Assembly: GCA_945889315.1 (NCBI GenBank)
Contig: CAMDBP010000007.1
Span: forward strand, 1 to 62,743
Direction of reading: 5' to 3'
From: Chitinophaga pinensis
GTDB lineage: Bacteria; Bacteroidota; Bacteroidia; NS11-12g; UBA9320
DNA length: 62,743 bases
The notes under the pieces are model-generated. The model searched no databases. It was not told the origin of the DNA and saw only the letters and a program-made list of their open reading frames with translations. Made by a program: the position numbers and the translations under genes. Every line of letters begins with the position of its first letter. The stretch's first letter is position 1. Below are positions 17,787-27,551 of this stretch, in pieces.

Positions 17787-19706
17787 TTGAAACTTTCAAT
17801 AGTCATAGTAAACTACAATGTAAAGCACTTCCTAGAGCAGTGCCTTAAGTCTGTACAAAACGCCATAAAAGGCGTTGATGCTGAGATTTTTGTCGTAGAC
17901 AATAATTCTGTAGACGGCTCTAATGAAATGGTAAGAGCTTTATTTCCTGCGGTGAAACTTATTGCCAACCAGGACAACGTCGGCTTCAGTACGGCTAACA
18001 ACCAGGCCATAAAAGTGAGTACTGGCGAATATGTTTTACTTTTAAATCCCGACACCATCGTTCCTGAAAACTGCTTTACCAAATTACTTACCTATGCAGA
18101 TAGTAAGCCCGATCTTGGTGGTTGCGGTGTACACATGGTAGACGGGCAAGGCAAATATTTACCTGAAAGTAAACGAGGTCTTCCTACTCCAGAAGTCGCT
18201 CTTTATAAAATGATTGGGCTAAATAAAGTATTCCCGAAATCTAAAAAATTTGGCAAATACCACTTGGGATACTTGCCAGATGATGAGAATAATGAAGTAG
18301 ACGTGCTTGCTGGTGCATTTATGCTATTACGCAAAGAAACCTTGGATCAAGTTGGCTTATTGGACGAGACTTTTTTTATGTACGGAGAAGACATCGACCT
18401 AAGTTACCGAATAACCAAAGGCGGTTGGAAAAACTATTACTTTGCCGAAACAAGTATCATTCATTACAAAGGAGAAAGCACCAAGAAACAAAGCATTAAT
18501 TATGTGCGCGTTTTCTACAAGGCAATGATCATTTTTGCAGAGAAACATTACACTGGCAATAACAAAAACCTATTCAAACTTTTTATTAATACGGCCATAT
18601 ATGCGAGAGCAGCCATTGCACTTGGGGTAAATTCAGTTCAAAAATATTGGATGCCCGTCGTAGAAGCAATTCTAATTTTCATGTCCGTATACTGGCTAAA
18701 GGGCTATTGGGAGGAGCACATTAAAAGAGGCAACGAAATGTATCCTATTGAGATGGTAACTATCCATATTCCTTACTACACAGCAACATGGATTTTGAGT
18801 ATGTGGTTTTTGGGAAGCTACCGAAATCGATGGGATTTTAGTAAGATGATTCAGGCTTTGCTTATCGGTACCGCACTCATTTCTATCATCTATGGCTTTT
18901 TGCCTAACTCCTTGCGGTACAGCAGAGGAATAATTTTATTTGGCACTTTGGTCGTGGCAGCTATCTTATTTGCCTGGCGCACTGCATTACACTTCTTAAA
19001 GTACCAGACCCTTAATTTTAGTCATAGGAACAATACTAAGAGTATCCTTGTAGGCGATAAAAAGAATTGGAATAAGGTAACTCATTTGCTACATAGCTAT
19101 AATCAAAACTACCAGCAATTAGGCTATGTAAATGATGGTGAAAAAGATAGTACAAACTGGCTTGGTCGAGTAAATCAGCTGCAAGAAATTGTCAAAATAT
19201 ATGACGTCAATGAGATCATATTTAGCACTAACAATATAACCGCAGAACGGACTATGCAGCTAATGACTAAAATAGGACCACATGTGAACTATTACACCTT
19301 GCCTGCAGACAGTAATTTTGTAATAGGAAGCCATTCTAAAAATGCCAACGGTTTATATCTTGGGGAACAAATAGAACTCAACTTAAGTAAACAAGAGTAT
19401 AAAACACAGAAACGAATTTTTGATATTTCACTTGCCCTTTTAGCAATTATTCTCTCTCCTGTGCTGAGTATAATACCCCGCACTCAAAAATGGGTTTTAA
19501 ACTCTATAACTGTTTTGTGGGGTAAAAAAACGTGGGTAGGATACAGCAGCAATGCTATTGACAAACTACCAAAATTGAATAATGGGGTATATAACACAGC
19601 GTATATGCTCAGAGAGCCCAATGAACTATTTGCACAAAACCTAGATCAACTTTATGCCAAGAACTACGGAGTGCTGATGGACATAAGGACCATTCTGAAA
19701 GGATAA
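17787..19706 (+). CDS. GT2 glycosyltransferase fused to a sugar-phosphotransferase-like membrane module
   Basis: The product is about 639 aa from TTG 17787 (LKLSIVIVNYNVKHFLEQCL); a longer TTG start at 17760 adds 9 residues that homologues lack. Residues 1-250 are a GT2 domain of the rhamnosyltransferase type: DNNSVDGSNEM, LLLNPDT, and the catalytic acidic pair in FFMYGEDIDLSYR. Membrane helices follow (about 280-300, 325-345, 360-410). A Rossmann region (SILVGDKKNWNKV to about 535) resembles the CoA-binding-like domain of polyprenyl glycosylphosphotransferases. The protein ends with KRIFDISLALLAIILSPVLS, the phosphotransferase re-entrant helix, and a shortened tail (VLWGKKTWVGYS ... YAKNYGVLMDIRTILK) that matches the end of that enzyme but omits its catalytic centre. 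Probably an envelope glycan enzyme. Confidence 0.82.
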   Translation: MKLSIVIVNYNVKHFLEQCLKSVQNAIKGVDAEIFVVDNNSVDGSNEMVRALFPAVKLIANQDNVGFSTANNQAIKVSTGEYVLLLNPDTIVPENCFTKLLTYADSKPDLGGCGVHMVDGQGKYLPESKRGLPTPEVALYKMIGLNKVFPKSKKFGKYHLGYLPDDENNEVDVLAGAFMLLRKETLDQVGLLDETFFMYGEDIDLSYRITKGGWKNYYFAETSIIHYKGESTKKQSINYVRVFYKAMIIFAEKHYTGNNKNLFKLFINTAIYARAAIALGVNSVQKYWMPVVEAILIFMSVYWLKGYWEEHIKRGNEMYPIEMVTIHIPYYTATWILSMWFLGSYRNRWDFSKMIQALLIGTALISIIYGFLPNSLRYSRGIILFGTLVVAAILFAWRTALHFLKYQTLNFSHRNNTKSILVGDKKNWNKVTHLLHSYNQNYQQLGYVNDGEKDSTNWLGRVNQLQEIVKIYDVNEIIFSTNNITAERTMQLMTKIGPHVNYYTLPADSNFVIGSHSKNANGLYLGEQIELNLSKQEYKTQKRIFDISLALLAIILSPVLSIIPRTQKWVLNSITVLWGKKTWVGYSSNAIDKLPKLNNGVYNTAYMLREPNELFAQNLDQLYAKNYGVLMDIRTILKG

Positions 19707-19745
19707 ACCCACTTTTCAAGTCGGGCTGAAAATCACCATAAACGT

Positions 19746-19753
19746 TATATTTG
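19746..19753 (+). promoter_or_regulatory. -7 promoter box of the giant T9SS substrate gene
   Basis: TATATTTG matches TAnnTTTG and ends 7 nt before TTG 19761 and 19 nt before TTG 19773. It supports one of these TTG codons as the start. No clear -33 element is present. Confidence 0.4.
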
Positions 19754-19760
19754 TCAAAAT

Positions 19761-22700
19761 TTGTACCTGGTTTTGAGGTTGCGTCTAATTTATATCTTAC
19801 TGAGTGTCATTGCGGTCTTTTCGGCTAGTGCTCAATCAAAGCTGGGGGTTACCATAACCAACCCTAGTGATATTCATTTGTGTATTAAATCTGATTTTAT
19901 AACCATTGAAGTAAGAAATATTTCTGCTTCCACCGTTACGGGGATAGAAACTAAGGTAATCTTACCAAGCGGGATGACATATGTTACAGGATCTCTTAAT
20001 GGTTCTGGAGTAACCATAAAAGACACCTCTAACCTTGCTCAACCTATTTTTACTATCTCAAATCTAGCGATAACACAAGTTCGGGAACTGAAAATTAAAG
20101 TACGCACCGCGTGCAGTATTAGCTCATTTCTGAATAGTGGAGGACTAGCCATAATCCGCACAACAACTACTTACTCTGGCGGATCTGTTTCTGCTAATGG
20201 CAATGTACTTAACATTAAGCAGGCCTCTCTTGTTGTGCAAAGCATTACAAACCAGCTTAAAATAGCCTATAAATACGAAAAATACGAACGACAAATTGCC
20301 GTAAAAAATACAGGATCTGGGAAATTAACATCACTCACTTTTACTCGAAAGTACAATACTGGACAAGTATTATTTTATACTTCGGTAAGCGCCACCTCTA
20401 CTTCGGGTACCTTCACCACTAGTAACTTAGACACTACCGACTTCAAAACCATTGGCAACAATGACATCTATCTTGACTTGAATGAAACTTATATTTTTAC
20501 AGATAGTATACAAGTAGTCGCGTGTTCCAATTTTAATGTCACGTATGGCCTTAGCTGGGGATGCTATGGAAGTTCGTGTCAAACAACTTCTGCTGCCGCA
20601 AATACCACTCTGAGCACTATCGTACCTTCATTAACAATTACACCTACGTCAAATACAACCAACTGCCTTTCTGATAATATACTGCATGACCAAAAACTCG
20701 TAATTTATAACAGTGGCAATGATACTGCCCGAGATATCGATTTAAACGTCTTTCAATCGTATGGTTCTGGTTATTATCAATATTCCATATCACAAATACT
20801 TACAAATACATTTACCGTTCAAAAAGGGGTAAAGGATTCGGCAAAATCTGTTACTCCGTATCAAACTTCAAACACCATTAGCACTGGGGTATATTCGTGT
20901 TTAGGAGCCAATGCAAAAGGAGAAGTGTTTCTCAAACTAAAAAGTTTAGGGCCGGGTGATTCGCTAATTATCAAATGGAAGACAAAATCTTGTAGCCCAG
21001 ACATTTGCAATGTTGGCACGCTCTATAATCAGCGATGGAAATATAAAGCAACGTTTAAAAACCAATGCGGGAGTACCCTTAATTATAATGAAACCTACGG
21101 AGGTTATGGTACCTACCAAAGCTTTCAAGTGCAAAAACTTATACCTACAGATATAAAAAGCAATGAAACAAAGGTCCTAGAATTTACGATAAGTTACGGA
21201 TATTTACTCGGGGTATCAGCAAAATCTCAGTTGCAGGTTCAGCTAAAATTACCCTCTCAGTTAAGTCATACCCTTACTGCAGCCGACTTGCGATTTGAAC
21301 ACACCAATGGTACAAGTTGGTCTCCTAGTAGAATTATCCAAAAATCAGATACTGTAATTGCGTTTTTCAACGGTGTCCCGCAAGTTACCTTAACGGGGAG
21401 TGAGTTACTTATCAAAATAAAAGGTATTTGTGGATCTGCGTCTAGTAGTCAAACTCAGAATCTGAAATTAAATATCGCGTATAACCCTGACACCACGTGT
21501 AATCCTAAATCATCCTTGTTAATATATTGCAACAATGATGATATCAAGATTCATTGTGCAACCGGCTGCTCGGCAGGTTTGCACTTCAACTCCTTTACGG
21601 CCAAACGAATAAGTTACGGACAACCCGACAATAATAGTGATGGAATAGCAGACGCCACTGGCTCATTGGACTATAACAAGATTAAGCTGAATAGAATTAT
21701 GTATGGGGATACATTGTTAACGACGTTTACGGGCAAAATTTACAATGCCGGTAGTATTACCAGTTGGAATTACAGTAAAGCAACCTCAACACTCAACTAC
21801 GGGAAATTTCTTTCGGTTAAATCAGCATCGCTTAGCATTTACCGAAACGGAAATCATGTTGTGACTTGTTCTAGTGTGCCATTCTCTTATTCTGCAAGTG
21901 GCAATGCAAAGACCTATACATTTGATATGGGACTAAACAGTCTTTTGGCATCTGGATGTTTTATTTATTCCTCCTTTACTTATCTTAACACTGATAGTTT
22001 GGTTTTGAATGTAAAATATGTCGTAGATCAAAACCCCGGTAATGCTGAATATCAATTACAAATTGATAACGATTTTTACATCAGTAACGTCCCAAATCCA
22101 TCTACAAGTCAACGCTACAGTTGTGATAATTTTTCTGCAAGATTAAAACTTATAGGCTATTACTTCACCAACTATGGAAGCAATACGTTCAATGCTGATG
22201 GATGCACGAATATCGCGATTAGTCAAAGTTACTATCTGAGTGTAGGAGCATGCTGCGGGAACTATGCAGGAGGCAACATTTTTCCATACGAATACCGCAA
22301 ATGGGCAAAGCTAAAAGAAATTATTTTCACTAAACCACTTGGTTTTGATGTAGTTACAAGTAATTTTAACCATAGCAGGACAAAGAGTACCGGCACAATT
22401 GTAACACAATCCCTTTCTAACATTACCCCTTATTATACCACCCAAAGCCAGCTTAAATACAGAACCGACTCTTTCTATACCGACCTAGGCGGCAGTATAC
22501 TCATAAGCGATGACGGTTTTTATGGAACGTATTCTACCGTATTAGCTCCCAATTGTAAAACTGAGGATGGACCAAATTATTTCAATTATGCTTTCGTTTA
22601 TGAAAAATTAGGATTTTTAGACACCGGGCTTGACACCTTATATTCCACTAATACCTTTGATATAATCGACTATAATAGACCGAACCTAGCATTTACTATA

Positions 22701-25700
22701 ACGAATAACTACGTATACCCAGAAAAAGATACTGTAGAATGGCAAATTCGCGTATCAAATAATGATCCAAAAGCCACAGCTAATAATGTTTGGATAGGAG
22801 CACTTAAGAATGCTAATACTCAAATTGTCGCCATTAAAGATAAAGCGACCAACACGTTACTCTCCAAAAATCTAGATCTCTATAAATTAGGTAATCTCGC
22901 ATCTAATGGATACAAAGACCTCATCGTTTATGCTAAATACATCTCGTGCAATGAAGACAGTATTTTATTACGGATGGGGTACGATTGCGGTCAGTACCCT
23001 GACTCGATAAGGGCCAATCCCTGTAGCTATTATACCGCAATACTAAAATACGAGCCTATTAATACCCGACTAGACGCCAAGGTGCTTACGAAACTTTCTG
23101 ATATTGATTTGTGTGCTAAGCAAGCATATCAAATTGAAATAAGTAATACCGGGAGCCCTAAGGTGTACAAGACCTACCTTGATTTAGAGCTAAGACCAGG
23201 GCTCACGCTATCAGACACTGCTTGGTTATTCATAGCCGGTCGTTCGGATTCCATACGTATTAGTGGTTTTACAAACTTAGGGGGTAATGCATACCGATGG
23301 AATTTTGCCAATAGAGATAATCAACTAGACCTAAATGGATTAAATGGTGTAAAAAGTTCTTCGGGGTATAAAATGATTCTGAAGTTCTGGTTAACTACAG
23401 ATTGTAATTTCACTAGCTCATCCTCATTTCTAATAAGACCAGGAGGTTTCTTGAAATGTGGATTGCCTGTAAACGCGCCGTACTTACTAGCTGATCCTTT
23501 ACAAATTAAAAATGTTGTTAAACCCTATTACTCCGCCATTGATTATTACATGAATCCACTGGAGGTGTGTGGTTATCGAGATAGCACATACGCTAAATTC
23601 ATAAATTTAGGTCCAGAAAAAACCGGAAGTACGGATAAATTCATCCTCACATTACCTTTAGGTGTTCTTGTGGATACCAGTTATATTGATACCTTACACA
23701 ATGCCCCGAGATATAAGCCGTCATGGAATAACACCAATGGTCAAAACATATTCAGTTGGAAAATACCCGCTAATATTAGCCCTGGAGACAGTTGTATTTT
23801 CAAGATAAAAACTTATTTAAACAACAACACACTGACCTGCGGAATCAAACAATATTATGCGCAAGCCGTAGTAACTTCACCTGCTTTTTGTGTAAGTTCC
23901 AACTCCTATTGCGATATTAACGTAGCAACAAGTTCTTTGGAGCTTGGAGATTCTGCCGTGAAAGAAGCGTATAATTTGTCATTTTTAAAAGCAGAATCTG
24001 TTCCAAACGGACTCAATGAAAAAGTCAAAATGGACTACGCGATAACCAATACCGGCAATGATAAAGTTGCTGGAACCCCTTTAGTAGTTCAAATTGTGTA
24101 CGATTCCAATGCAAATGGAAGAGTAGACTATGGCGAATTAGTGATAGATACCGACACTATCTGGGATGCCTTAAATTCAGCTTCTATTCTTTACAGTACC
24201 AAACAATTTGAGGTGTTATCTTCATTATCGTGTAATTTGTTGCTCCATATTTCTTCAGCTAACTGCGTATGCGAAGAGACCACAGAACGCATTAAATCAA
24301 TTCAACTATTGAATGCAGGAAGAGACTCTTTGCTCTGTCCCAATGGAATTATGAATCTTGGGTTTGTAGGAAATTCAGCGAACTCCTACTCATGGAACAA
24401 TACTGCCTACGTTTCGAAATCGGATACAAGTATCACAACGTTTATAGCCTTAAATTCTTCAATACTCAGAGATACTGTTGAAATGATTTTAACGACTAAC
24501 AAAGGAGCATGTAGTTCAAGTGATACCGCTAAAATAATCATTTACGCTGGCATGCAAGTCAATATGCCCGACTCTGTAAATCTATGTATTGGATCGTCGA
24601 TACTTATTGGAGATATTGCTACAGGTGGTGAGTCTAAATTAAAAAATACCCAATGGCAACCGACCACTAACCTATCAAATACAATTGGATATAAAACGAA
24701 CGCTAATCCAACACAGAGCACAACGTACACCTTAACCATTACAGACGCAATAGGTTGTTCTATACGAGATTCTAGTTTGGTTAAGATTAAGGCCAAGCCT
24801 ATAGCATCCTTTAGTTTTCGGGATAGTTGTGCCGAAGCCACTTTTTCATTCACCAACACTTCTGATTATTTGGGCACTGTTGCAGATAGCGTACATTGGG
24901 ATTTTGACTACCTGGGCGAGTCACCATTTAATACCATCACTTATAAGATAGACTCCTCATTAATTTTACCTGTTCAATTATATGTGTCTAACGAATTTGC
25001 TTGTTGGGATACTCTTACTCAATTTGTAGAAATTCAACCACTGCCAAATCCGAAAATACGCTATACAAGCGCATGTGAAGAATCTAAAACTACTATTTTT
25101 TCAGGGAGCACTATTACCTATGGCTATGTAAAAAATAGATGGGTTGTGGATGGAGTTTCATATACGGGAGATTCTATAGTTACTACCGTGCCTAGGTCAG
25201 ACTGGTCATTCGTTTCTCTTGTCACCATTTCCGACAAAGGCTGTACACGGAGCCTATCCGATTCTTTTACAACGCTTGATAAGCCTGAGATAAGTTTAAG
25301 CTTGCAAAACCAATGCTTTTTAGATTCGGTGCAATTTAGACTAACTAAGTTGGGCGGTACTCGTGACAGTATTTCTTTTTATCGATGGATTTTGGGAGAT
25401 GGATTTACTACCACTCAAGACAGTTTTAGTCGACTATACAAGGATACAGGAACATTTACGGTGAGTATAATCGCCGGCAACCTGTCCAATTGCCTGGATA
25501 CAGCAACTGCTAGTGTTACCATTTATCCTAAGCCTATTAGCACGTTTGGTATAACCAATATCTGTCTGGGCGATACCCTTACGCTAGTAGATGGATCTAC
25601 CCTAAGTAAAGGACAACGCACCATTTTTTGGAATACTGGACAAGGATATTTCCCTGGAGATAGTACATTAAAGATTACACCCACAAGCATTGGAGATTTT

Positions 25701-26999
25701 ACGGCTAAACAAATAGTGGAATCGGATTACGGATGTACAGACTCTTCTCGCCAAAACTACACCCTATTCTACAAAGAAAAACTAGCGCAAAGTATACAAG
25801 GGGTGTGTGAAAATACCGATATTATTTTTACTGCAATTGGTTATAAGACTGACTCCGTATCTAGTCACAGGTGGACTGTAAACGGCGACACGCTTACGAC
25901 CTCAAGTTTTAGTTATAGATTTCCAAAAGATAGTACATATATCATCCAGCAACAGATAGTTACCAATCGTGGATGTGTTTCTGATACGTCATATTCAGTT
26001 ATTATTAGGCCCGCCCCAATTGCTCAAATTTCACTAGGCAAACCTTGTGAAGATAATCTAGTGAATGTGAAGAGTGGCACAGTGCAAAACCAATACGAGT
26101 GGTTTTTGGAAGACGGCACACAAAATTCAAACCAGCAGTTTAGTCATACCTTCACCACCATCGGGACACATGATATTACGCTGCGCGTAACCAACCAATA
26201 TAATTGTCAGGTATCGATAAAGGATAGCATAAAGATAAATAACATCGTAAAACCAGATTTCAAAATTACCAATGTGTGTGAAGGCGACGGACAATGGGTT
26301 ATTAACAACTCAAAAGGGCTTAACACTCCTATTACAACGGCGATCTTTAACATGGATAACGGAACTGTGATAAATGAAATGGACTCGTTGGAATATACCT
26401 ATTACACTTCCGGTAGTTATGATGTCTCATTGCAAATAAGCACCCTACCCGGCTGTAATTATGGCATTACCAAATCAATCGTAATTTACCCACTACCTAA
26501 AGCAGATTTTATACTTAGTCCCGAAACACCAGATATTTTTACACCTGAAATCATAGGCATGAACACCAGTTATGGGGCTGATTCTGTTCGCTATATACTT
26601 AGTGATGGCAGCACATTTTTTACTCCCAATTTTGCTCATCGATTTTTAGACAGTGGAAATTATGAAATAAAACAGTGGGTGAGCACTCAATTTGGATGTT
26701 TAGATAGCATCACTAAAGAGTTATATGTGAACTTCGCATACCATCTTTATGTGCCCAATGCGTATACACCAAATGCCGATGCTTTAAATGATGGATTTAA
26801 ACCCGTAGCTTTAGGACTTAAGAGTTACGAATTAGAAATTTACAACCGTTGGGGAGAGAAAATATTTGTATCGTCAGATTTAGAACCTGCTTGGATGGGC
26901 ACTGACGCTGAAACGGGATACTACTTTTACCAAATCAAAGCATTTGACTTCACAGGACTAGTACATTATTACACTGGCGTAGTGCACCTATTACGTTAA
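19761..26999 (+). CDS. Giant secreted surface protein with T9SS type B (gliding-motility-associated) C-terminal domain
   Basis: The product is 2412 aa. The TTG start gives a signal peptide (LIYILLSVIAVFSASAQ); TTG 19773 is also possible. The first two thirds are long beta-sandwich repeats of DUF11/conserved-repeat type (for example VTITNPSDIHLCIKSDF, NVWIGALKN, LRPGLTLSDTAWLF), with paired cysteines. From about residue 1675 there are PKD-like domains (KPIASFSFRDSC..., SFYRWILGDGFTTTQDSF, YEWFLEDGTQNSNQQFSHTF). The last roughly 85 residues are the type B sorting domain: VPNAYTPNADALNDGFKP, then LEIYNRWGEKIF and YYFYQIKAFDFTGLVHYYTG. It should cross the outer membrane by T9SS and be retained at or released from the surface, probably in adhesion. 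The single frame is unbroken; the end overlaps yqeY by 9 bases. Confidence 0.9.
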   Translation: MYLVLRLRLIYILLSVIAVFSASAQSKLGVTITNPSDIHLCIKSDFITIEVRNISASTVTGIETKVILPSGMTYVTGSLNGSGVTIKDTSNLAQPIFTISNLAITQVRELKIKVRTACSISSFLNSGGLAIIRTTTTYSGGSVSANGNVLNIKQASLVVQSITNQLKIAYKYEKYERQIAVKNTGSGKLTSLTFTRKYNTGQVLFYTSVSATSTSGTFTTSNLDTTDFKTIGNNDIYLDLNETYIFTDSIQVVACSNFNVTYGLSWGCYGSSCQTTSAAANTTLSTIVPSLTITPTSNTTNCLSDNILHDQKLVIYNSGNDTARDIDLNVFQSYGSGYYQYSISQILTNTFTVQKGVKDSAKSVTPYQTSNTISTGVYSCLGANAKGEVFLKLKSLGPGDSLIIKWKTKSCSPDICNVGTLYNQRWKYKATFKNQCGSTLNYNETYGGYGTYQSFQVQKLIPTDIKSNETKVLEFTISYGYLLGVSAKSQLQVQLKLPSQLSHTLTAADLRFEHTNGTSWSPSRIIQKSDTVIAFFNGVPQVTLTGSELLIKIKGICGSASSSQTQNLKLNIAYNPDTTCNPKSSLLIYCNNDDIKIHCATGCSAGLHFNSFTAKRISYGQPDNNSDGIADATGSLDYNKIKLNRIMYGDTLLTTFTGKIYNAGSITSWNYSKATSTLNYGKFLSVKSASLSIYRNGNHVVTCSSVPFSYSASGNAKTYTFDMGLNSLLASGCFIYSSFTYLNTDSLVLNVKYVVDQNPGNAEYQLQIDNDFYISNVPNPSTSQRYSCDNFSARLKLIGYYFTNYGSNTFNADGCTNIAISQSYYLSVGACCGNYAGGNIFPYEYRKWAKLKEIIFTKPLGFDVVTSNFNHSRTKSTGTIVTQSLSNITPYYTTQSQLKYRTDSFYTDLGGSILISDDGFYGTYSTVLAPNCKTEDGPNYFNYAFVYEKLGFLDTGLDTLYSTNTFDIIDYNRPNLAFTITNNYVYPEKDTVEWQIRVSNNDPKATANNVWIGALKNANTQIVAIKDKATNTLLSKNLDLYKLGNLASNGYKDLIVYAKYISCNEDSILLRMGYDCGQYPDSIRANPCSYYTAILKYEPINTRLDAKVLTKLSDIDLCAKQAYQIEISNTGSPKVYKTYLDLELRPGLTLSDTAWLFIAGRSDSIRISGFTNLGGNAYRWNFANRDNQLDLNGLNGVKSSSGYKMILKFWLTTDCNFTSSSSFLIRPGGFLKCGLPVNAPYLLADPLQIKNVVKPYYSAIDYYMNPLEVCGYRDSTYAKFINLGPEKTGSTDKFILTLPLGVLVDTSYIDTLHNAPRYKPSWNNTNGQNIFSWKIPANISPGDSCIFKIKTYLNNNTLTCGIKQYYAQAVVTSPAFCVSSNSYCDINVATSSLELGDSAVKEAYNLSFLKAESVPNGLNEKVKMDYAITNTGNDKVAGTPLVVQIVYDSNANGRVDYGELVIDTDTIWDALNSASILYSTKQFEVLSSLSCNLLLHISSANCVCEETTERIKSIQLLNAGRDSLLCPNGIMNLGFVGNSANSYSWNNTAYVSKSDTSITTFIALNSSILRDTVEMILTTNKGACSSSDTAKIIIYAGMQVNMPDSVNLCIGSSILIGDIATGGESKLKNTQWQPTTNLSNTIGYKTNANPTQSTTYTLTITDAIGCSIRDSSLVKIKAKPIASFSFRDSCAEATFSFTNTSDYLGTVADSVHWDFDYLGESPFNTITYKIDSSLILPVQLYVSNEFACWDTLTQFVEIQPLPNPKIRYTSACEESKTTIFSGSTITYGYVKNRWVVDGVSYTGDSIVTTVPRSDWSFVSLVTISDKGCTRSLSDSFTTLDKPEISLSLQNQCFLDSVQFRLTKLGGTRDSISFYRWILGDGFTTTQDSFSRLYKDTGTFTVSIIAGNLSNCLDTATASVTIYPKPISTFGITNICLGDTLTLVDGSTLSKGQRTIFWNTGQGYFPGDSTLKITPTSIGDFTAKQIVESDYGCTDSSRQNYTLFYKEKLAQSIQGVCENTDIIFTAIGYKTDSVSSHRWTVNGDTLTTSSFSYRFPKDSTYIIQQQIVTNRGCVSDTSYSVIIRPAPIAQISLGKPCEDNLVNVKSGTVQNQYEWFLEDGTQNSNQQFSHTFTTIGTHDITLRVTNQYNCQVSIKDSIKINNIVKPDFKITNVCEGDGQWVINNSKGLNTPITTAIFNMDNGTVINEMDSLEYTYYTSGSYDVSLQISTLPGCNYGITKSIVIYPLPKADFILSPETPDIFTPEIIGMNTSYGADSVRYILSDGSTFFTPNFAHRFLDSGNYEIKQWVSTQFGCLDSITKELYVNFAYHLYVPNAYTPNADALNDGFKPVALGLKSYELEIYNRWGEKIFVSSDLEPAWMGTDAETGYYFYQIKAFDFTGLVHYYTGVVHLLR

Positions 27000-27437
27000 T
27001 AAAGCTTTAACCATATCTGCAATCATCTTGCCATCGGCGCGACCTTTCATCTTGCCATTGGCCATTCCCATTACCTTTCCCATATCTTTCATTCCATTCG
27101 CCCCTGTTTCGGCTATAATTGATTTTATTTCAGTCTCGACTTCGTTTTCATTTAACTGAGCAGGAAGAAACGTATCGATAATAGCAAGTTCCTCTTCTTC
27201 AATAACTGCCAAATCAGGTCTATTTTGCTCTTGGTAGATGGCAAGCGAGTCTTTTCGTTGCTTAGCCATTTTAACTAAAGTCGCCATTTCATCTTCTTCC
27301 GTAATTGCTTTACCCCCTTCTTGTGTAGCCAGAAGCATAAGTGCGGACTTGATTGCTCTGAGTCCTCTTAAGGTCGTGGCATCTTTGGCTTTCATAGCCG
27401 TTTTCATTTGTTCTGATATTTGATCTGAAAGACTCAT
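26991..27437 (-). CDS. GatB/YqeY domain-containing protein
   Basis: The product is 148 aa, the standard length for YqeY proteins. It corresponds to the tRNA-binding helical tail domain shared with GatB: SLSDQISEQMKTAMKAKD, then LRGLRAIKSALML, and the C-terminal GANGMKDMGKVMGMANGKMKGRADGKMIADMVK. YqeY is thought to bind tRNA or assist amidotransferase activity, but its role is unproven. The minus-strand box TACCTTTG lies 4 nt upstream of the ATG. It is convergent with the giant surface protein gene (9-base overlap). gatB itself lies 3.5 kb away on the same strand. Confidence 0.93.
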   Translation of the reverse strand: MSLSDQISEQMKTAMKAKDATTLRGLRAIKSALMLLATQEGGKAITEEDEMATLVKMAKQRKDSLAIYQEQNRPDLAVIEEEELAIIDTFLPAQLNENEVETEIKSIIAETGANGMKDMGKVMGMANGKMKGRADGKMIADMVKALLT

Positions 27438-27441
27438 GGCG

Positions 27442-27449
27442 CAAAGGTA
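27442..27449 (-). promoter_or_regulatory. -7 promoter box of yqeY
   Basis: The minus strand reads TACCTTTG, an exact consensus, ending 4 nt before the ATG at 27437; the transcript would be leaderless. Confidence 0.5.
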
Positions 27450-27551
27450 GGTGTGTTGTGCTAAAAATAAAATGATTAATACCAGTCAATTCACTCCATA
27501 AAGCCTCGTGATCAAGAGATTTTGCCACGACACCAAATGCGTATAACGTTC

